A DNA stretch of 10,297 nt from positions 1-10,297 of the forward strand of contig CAMLKW010000162.1 in the NCBI GenBank assembly GCA_946480605.1, in the 5' to 3' direction. The notes below the pieces were generated by a model that saw only the letters and a program-made list of their open reading frames with translations, was not told where the DNA came from and made no database searches. Made by a program: the position numbers and the translations under genes. The DNA comes from an uncultured Roseateles sp. Lineage in GTDB: Bacteria > Pseudomonadota > Gammaproteobacteria > Burkholderiales > Burkholderiaceae. Of the stretch, positions 6,899 through 10,297 are shown piece after piece. Numbering within the stretch: position 1 is the first letter of the stretch; each line of letters begins with the position of its first letter.

Positions 6899-8157
6899 GG
6901 CTGGGCGTAAGGCCCCGTGCGCAGCGCGTCGGCCAGCCCCTTGCGGTTCTGCGACAGCGCCGCCATCGAGAAGTGGATGTGGCCGCTGCCGGGCGACTGC
7001 TTGCGGATGATGTCGATCTGCGCCAGCACCTCGTCGGGCTGCCAGCTCTGCGGCGTGTCGTTGATGCGGCTGGTGAACAGGCCCGGGTGGATGGGCCGGC
7101 CAAGCGGGTTGTTGGCTCGCCAGGCCTGCAGCAGCGGCTCGAAGGCCTGGGCCGTCTGCGAGCGCGGCCAGTACAGCTGCGGCGCCAGGTAGTCCATCCA
7201 GCCCTCGCGCAGCCACAGTTCCACGTCGGCGTACAGCTTGTCGTACTGGCTGAAACCGCTGATGCCGGCCGGCCGCATGCCGGGCTTGGGGATGCCGAAG
7301 GGGCTGACGCCCACGCGCGTGCCGGGACGCACCTCGTGCGCCATCGTGTACAGGCGCTGCACCAGCGTGTTGACGTTGTAGCGGCGCCAGTCGTGGCGGC
7401 TCAGGCTGCCGCCCTTGGCGACGTACTTCTGCCAGCTCGGCTCGTCGGGGAAGTCGACCTCCTGCTTGGTGGTGGGGTCGGTGACGGGGTAGGGGTAGAA
7501 GTAGTCGTCGATGTGAACGCCGTCCACCGCGTAGCGGCTCAGCAGGTCGCGCACGACGGCCAGCGTGTGCTCGGCCGACGCCGGCTCGCCCGGGTCCATC
7601 CACAGTTGGTCGCCATAGCGGCGCACCCAGTCGGGGTTCGTGCGGCTGACATGGCTCTCGTGCACCGGCGACTTGGCCGAGCTGTGGCGCGAGCGGTAGG
7701 GGTTGAACCAGGCGTGCAGCTCCAGCCCGCGCGCCTTGGCCTCGCGCAGCCACACGGCCAGCGGGTCGTAGCCGGGATGCTGGCCCTGCGTGCCGGTCAG
7801 GTACTCGCTCCACGGCTCCAGCTTCGATTCGTACAGCGCGTCGTTGGCGGTGCGCACCTGCAGGATCAGCGCGTTCAGACCCGTGCGCTTGGCTATGTCG
7901 CACAGCGACACGATCTCGGCCTGCTGCGCTTCAGCGCTCAGGCCCGGCTTGCTGGGCCAGTCGATGTTGGCCACGGTGGCGATCCACGCCGCGCGCCATT
8001 CGCGCGGCGGCGGCGGTGCCATCACCGGAGCCGGACCCGCGGCCGGCGCGGACGTGGCGTTCAGCGCGGCCTCGCCGGGCGACACGGGTGCGGGCGGCGT
8101 GGCGCAGGCGGCCAGCAGGGGAACAGAGGCGAGGCTCAGCAGTTCACGGCGTTTCAT
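6895..8157 (-). CDS. GHL10 (DUF187-type) glycoside hydrolase lipoprotein, DigH/YddW-like
   Basis: A 420-residue lipoprotein glycosidase. The signal peptide carries MKRRELL and the lipobox LLAAC (Cys18), then a Pro/Ala-rich linker to about residue 51. The TIM-barrel domain opens with REWRAAWIATVANIDWPS (52-69), the hallmark of the GHL10 family, and continues with ALILQVR (96-102), LELHAWFNPYR (145-155), the acidic DGVHIDDYFYPYP (212-224), VGVSPFGI (282-289) and MDYLAPQLYW (321-330). A member of this family, E. coli YddW/DigH, cleaves glycan strands of peptidoglycan lacking stem peptides, so a murein substrate is likely here but not shown. The start lies four bases after the stop of the NagX-like gene, with no strong ribosome site, so translation probably depends on the upstream gene. 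It overlaps GrpB by four bases. Placement in the outer membrane or periplasm is inferred. Confidence 0.88.
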   Translation of the reverse strand: MKRRELLSLASVPLLAACATPPAPVSPGEAALNATSAPAAGPAPVMAPPPPREWRAAWIATVANIDWPSKPGLSAEAQQAEIVSLCDIAKRTGLNALILQVRTANDALYESKLEPWSEYLTGTQGQHPGYDPLAVWLREAKARGLELHAWFNPYRSRHSSAKSPVHESHVSRTNPDWVRRYGDQLWMDPGEPASAEHTLAVVRDLLSRYAVDGVHIDDYFYPYPVTDPTTKQEVDFPDEPSWQKYVAKGGSLSRHDWRRYNVNTLVQRLYTMAHEVRPGTRVGVSPFGIPKPGMRPAGISGFSQYDKLYADVELWLREGWMDYLAPQLYWPRSQTAQAFEPLLQAWRANNPLGRPIHPGLFTSRINDTPQSWQPDEVLAQIDIIRKQSPGSGHIHFSMAALSQNRKGLADALRTGPYAQP

Positions 8158-8161
8158 GGCG

Positions 8162-9295
8162 TCAGACTTTCACAAACCATTGCTTGCGATACATGACCCA
8201 GGCCACCGCGTACATGACGAGCACGAACGCGATGGCATGGAGGAGGGAGGCGTTGACCGGCGCGAGGCCCGAATCACGCAGCGGCGCATACAGCGCGCGG
8301 CCCAGGCTGCTGCCGTCGGCCAGCTTGATCGTGTAGAGCATCTTCGCGATGAAGCCCGACAGCACGAACAGAAACAGCGCATTCATGCCGAACACGACCA
8401 GCGGGTGCAGCCACCGCGCCCAGCGTTCGCGGGCCAGCGGCTGCGGCATGGCGTCCAGCAGCCAGTGGAAGACGGCGAACACAACCAGCGCCCAGCCGGC
8501 CATCGTGAACACGAAGGCCGGCGTCCACAGCGACTTGTTGATGGGCATCAGCCACGCGTCCAGCACCTGGCCCAGCCACAGCGAAGCCAGGCCCCACAGC
8601 ATCCAGGTCATGGTCTTCTCGGCGGGCTGGCGGCTCGACGCGATCACATAGCCCGCCAGCACGCCCAGCAGCTGCGTGGACACGGCCGGCAGCGTGGACA
8701 GCAGCCCTTCCGGGTCCCAGGTCTTCGCCTGCCGCCACAGGTGGCCGTCCATCAGCAGCCGGTCCAGCCAGGCGCCGGCGTCCTTGCCGGGCTCCAGCAG
8801 GCCCGTGTGGACCACGCCTTCGGCGTCGGGCACGGGCAGGCACAGCTGGATCAGCGAGTAGACCGCCATCAGCAGCACGGCCCACAGCGCCACGCCGCGC
8901 GCGCTGCACCAGATGACGATGGGCGCCGCGGCCAGCGTGCACAGGCCCAGGCGCTGCAGCACGCCGGGGATGCGCACCGTGTCGAAACTGAAGCTGGGGA
9001 TGAGGTTGAGCAGCAGGCCGATGCCGAACACGACCAGCGCACGGCGCGACGTGCTCAGCAGCAGCGCGGTCTTGTCGGCGCCGGCCTGCGCGCGGCGCGC
9101 GAGGCTGATGGTCATCGCCATGCCGCTGATGAAGACGAAGAACGGGAACACCCAGTCCGTGAACGTCCAGCCGTGCCATTTGGCGTGCAGCAGCGGCGCG
9201 TAGACATGGCCCCAGTCGCCCGGGTTGTTGACCAGCAGCATGGCCGCGATCGCGAAGCCGCGGAACGCGTCGAGGCTGAGCAGCCGGTTGTTCAC
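8162..9295 (-). CDS. nagX: NagX-like membrane acyltransferase (DUF5009/HGSNAT family)
   Basis: A 377-residue polytopic inner-membrane protein related to heparan-alpha-glucosaminide N-acetyltransferase and to bacterial NagX of GlcNAc-utilisation clusters. The N-terminus has the family opening LLSLDAFRGFAIAAMLLVN (5-23), the His-containing loop LLHAKWHGWTFTDWVFPFF (35-53), where His37 matches the family's active-site histidine, and FISGMAM (55-61). About ten hydrophobic segments follow, ending in MYRKQWFVKV. The human enzyme moves an acetyl group across the membrane onto a terminal glucosamine; bacterial NagX function is not proven. The frame is open upstream, but the GTG at 9295 gives the normal start and overlaps the permease stop as GTGA, so translation is probably coupled. 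The stop is four bases before the GHL10 gene. Neighbours agree with acetyl transfer on, or handling of, amino sugars. Confidence 0.83.
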   Translation of the reverse strand: MNNRLLSLDAFRGFAIAAMLLVNNPGDWGHVYAPLLHAKWHGWTFTDWVFPFFVFISGMAMTISLARRAQAGADKTALLLSTSRRALVVFGIGLLLNLIPSFSFDTVRIPGVLQRLGLCTLAAAPIVIWCSARGVALWAVLLMAVYSLIQLCLPVPDAEGVVHTGLLEPGKDAGAWLDRLLMDGHLWRQAKTWDPEGLLSTLPAVSTQLLGVLAGYVIASSRQPAEKTMTWMLWGLASLWLGQVLDAWLMPINKSLWTPAFVFTMAGWALVVFAVFHWLLDAMPQPLARERWARWLHPLVVFGMNALFLFVLSGFIAKMLYTIKLADGSSLGRALYAPLRDSGLAPVNASLLHAIAFVLVMYAVAWVMYRKQWFVKV

Positions 9296-10297
9296 GCGTC
9301 GGCCTTCTTGCCGAAGCCCTCGGGCACCTTGATCAGCGCCGTCATGAAGAAGCTCGGGATGGTGGCCACCAGCACCCAGACGAAAAACGACACGTAGCCG
9401 ATCTGGTCCTGCAGCCAGCCGCTCCACATGCCGGGGATCATCATGCCCAGCGCCATGAAGCCGGTGCAGATCGCGTAGTGCGCGGTCTTCTGCGGGCCGT
9501 CGGAGACGTGGATCATGTACATCAGGTAGGCCGTGAAGCCCAGGCCGTAGCCGAACTGCTCCACCGCCAGCGCCGTGCTGATCAGCGCCAGGCTGGTGGG
9601 GTGCGTCAGCGCCAGCACCAGGAAGGCCACGTTGGGCACGTGCATGGCCAGCACCAGCGGCCACAGCGCCTTCTTCAGACCGACCTTGGAGATGACCCAG
9701 CCGCCCACCAGGCCGCCCAGCGTCAGCGCCGTCAGGCCCACGGTGCCGTAGGCGATGCCCACCGCCTTGGTGGACAGGCCCAGGCCGCCCTGGTCCACGG
9801 GGTCCAGCAGGAAGGGCGTGGCCAGCTTCAGCAACTGCGCCTCGGGGAAGCGGTACAGCAGCAGAAAGGCCAGCACGACGAGGATGCCGGGCTTCCTGAA
9901 GTAGCTGGCGAACACGGCAAAGAACTCCGCCACCAGCCCGCGCGCGGCCGCGCCGCCCACGCCGCGCACGTCCGCCGCCGGCCGCGGCAGCACCAGCGCA
10001 TGCCAGGCCGCCAGCAGCACGAACAAGCCGCCCAGCAGCCAGAACACCCAGGTCCAGGCCTGCACGGCGCTGCCGGTGCGCTCGGTCAGCTCACCGGCGA
10101 GGTAGACCAGCCCGCCCTGGCCGCCGATGTTGGCCAGCCGGTAGAAGGTCGAGCGCACGCCGACGAAGGCCGCTTGGCTGTGCTGCGGCAGCGCCAGCAT
10201 GTAGTAGCCGTCGGCGGCGATGTCGTGCGAGGCCGACGCGAACGCCATCAGCCAGAACACGGCCAGCGTCATCTGGAAGGCGCGCTCGCCCGGCAGC
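9292..10297 (-). CDS. AmpG-like major facilitator permease (5' end outside window)
   Basis: The C-terminal ~335 residues of a major-facilitator transporter; the frame is open to the right edge, so roughly 100 N-terminal residues (about three helices) are missing. The motif AFASASHDIAADGYYMLAL resembles the AmpG/PAT branch, where the equivalent reads ATQDI-x-x-D. About nine hydrophobic segments can be traced. Family members import anhydro-muropeptides in E. coli, while close relatives in GlcNAc clusters are less studied. A loop rich in Ala/Arg (around 9940-9990) separates the two halves. Its stop overlaps the GTG start of the NagX-like gene as GTGA, making this the first visible gene of the operon. 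A muropeptide or amino-sugar oligosaccharide substrate fits the neighbours; that is inference. The operon promoter must lie beyond the window. Confidence 0.8.
   Translation of the reverse strand, partial: LPGERAFQMTLAVFWLMAFASASHDIAADGYYMLALPQHSQAAFVGVRSTFYRLANIGGQGGLVYLAGELTERTGSAVQAWTWVFWLLGGLFVLLAAWHALVLPRPAADVRGVGGAAARGLVAEFFAVFASYFRKPGILVVLAFLLLYRFPEAQLLKLATPFLLDPVDQGGLGLSTKAVGIAYGTVGLTALTLGGLVGGWVISKVGLKKALWPLVLAMHVPNVAFLVLALTHPTSLALISTALAVEQFGYGLGFTAYLMYMIHVSDGPQKTAHYAICTGFMALGMMIPGMWSGWLQDQIGYVSFFVWVLVATIPSFFMTALIKVPEGFGKKADA

Noticed and set aside
6368..7903. One long protein joining a large N-terminal region to GrpB
   Set aside because: The part upstream of 6898 is the GHL10 gene read in a wrong frame. 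The GTG at 6898 gives the normal GrpB start and length.
6694..9397. Two open frames of 500 and 535 codons on the plus strand opposite the operon
   Set aside because: They are rich in Arg, Ala, His and Gln without recognisable motifs, and mirror clear GHL10 and NagX-like genes.

Overview
The window is strongly GC-rich, with third codon positions mostly G or C and long spurious open frames opposite real genes. It looks like an ordinary chromosomal stretch of a betaproteobacterium of the Burkholderiales, perhaps the Rubrivivax/Leptothrix/Roseateles group. That placement rests on base composition, an ExaC/AcoD-type aldehyde dehydrogenase, a PEP-CTERM surface protein and the protein styles; it is an inference, not a phylogeny. 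Nine protein genes are supported. I see no tRNA, rRNA, insertion sequence, CRISPR array or other obvious mobile element, and no gene-free stretch exceeds about 190 bases.

Layout. 1-851 (+): the C-terminal part of an acetaldehyde-type aldehyde dehydrogenase, cut by the left edge. 821-1525 (-): a small exported PEP-CTERM protein whose end overlaps the dehydrogenase tail to tail. 1690-2004 (-): a SugE/Gdx guanidinium exporter, preceded at 2027-2075 by two ACGA-loop hairpins that form a guanidine-II (mini-ykkC) riboswitch. 2176-4191 (-): an exported S9-family serine peptidase. 4376-5818 (+): a CotH-type kinase-fold lipoprotein, divergent from the peptidase across a 184-base promoter region. 5910-6377 (+): a small M15 zinc peptidase resembling the phage T5 endolysin. 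6368-10297 (-): a tight four-gene operon that enters from the right edge, in transcription order an AmpG-like permease, a NagX-like membrane acyltransferase, a GHL10 glycosidase lipoprotein and a GrpB-family protein.

How they work together. The riboswitch and sugE form a self-contained guanidine-sensing and export unit. The operon at the right has junctions GTGA, a 4-base gap, and GTGA, so its genes are very probably translationally coupled. An AmpG-like muropeptide-type permease, a NagX-like protein (known from GlcNAc gene clusters) and a GHL10 lipoprotein (the family of the E. coli peptidoglycan glycosidase DigH/YddW) together suggest uptake and processing of peptidoglycan or other amino-sugar oligosaccharides. 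The role of GrpB there is unknown. The neighbouring M15 peptidase also has a murein-cutting fold but is on the opposite strand.

The clearest non-coding signal is the guanidine-II riboswitch. The least characterised biology is the permease-NagX-GHL10-GrpB operon and the CotH-type lipoprotein with a four-cysteine insert.
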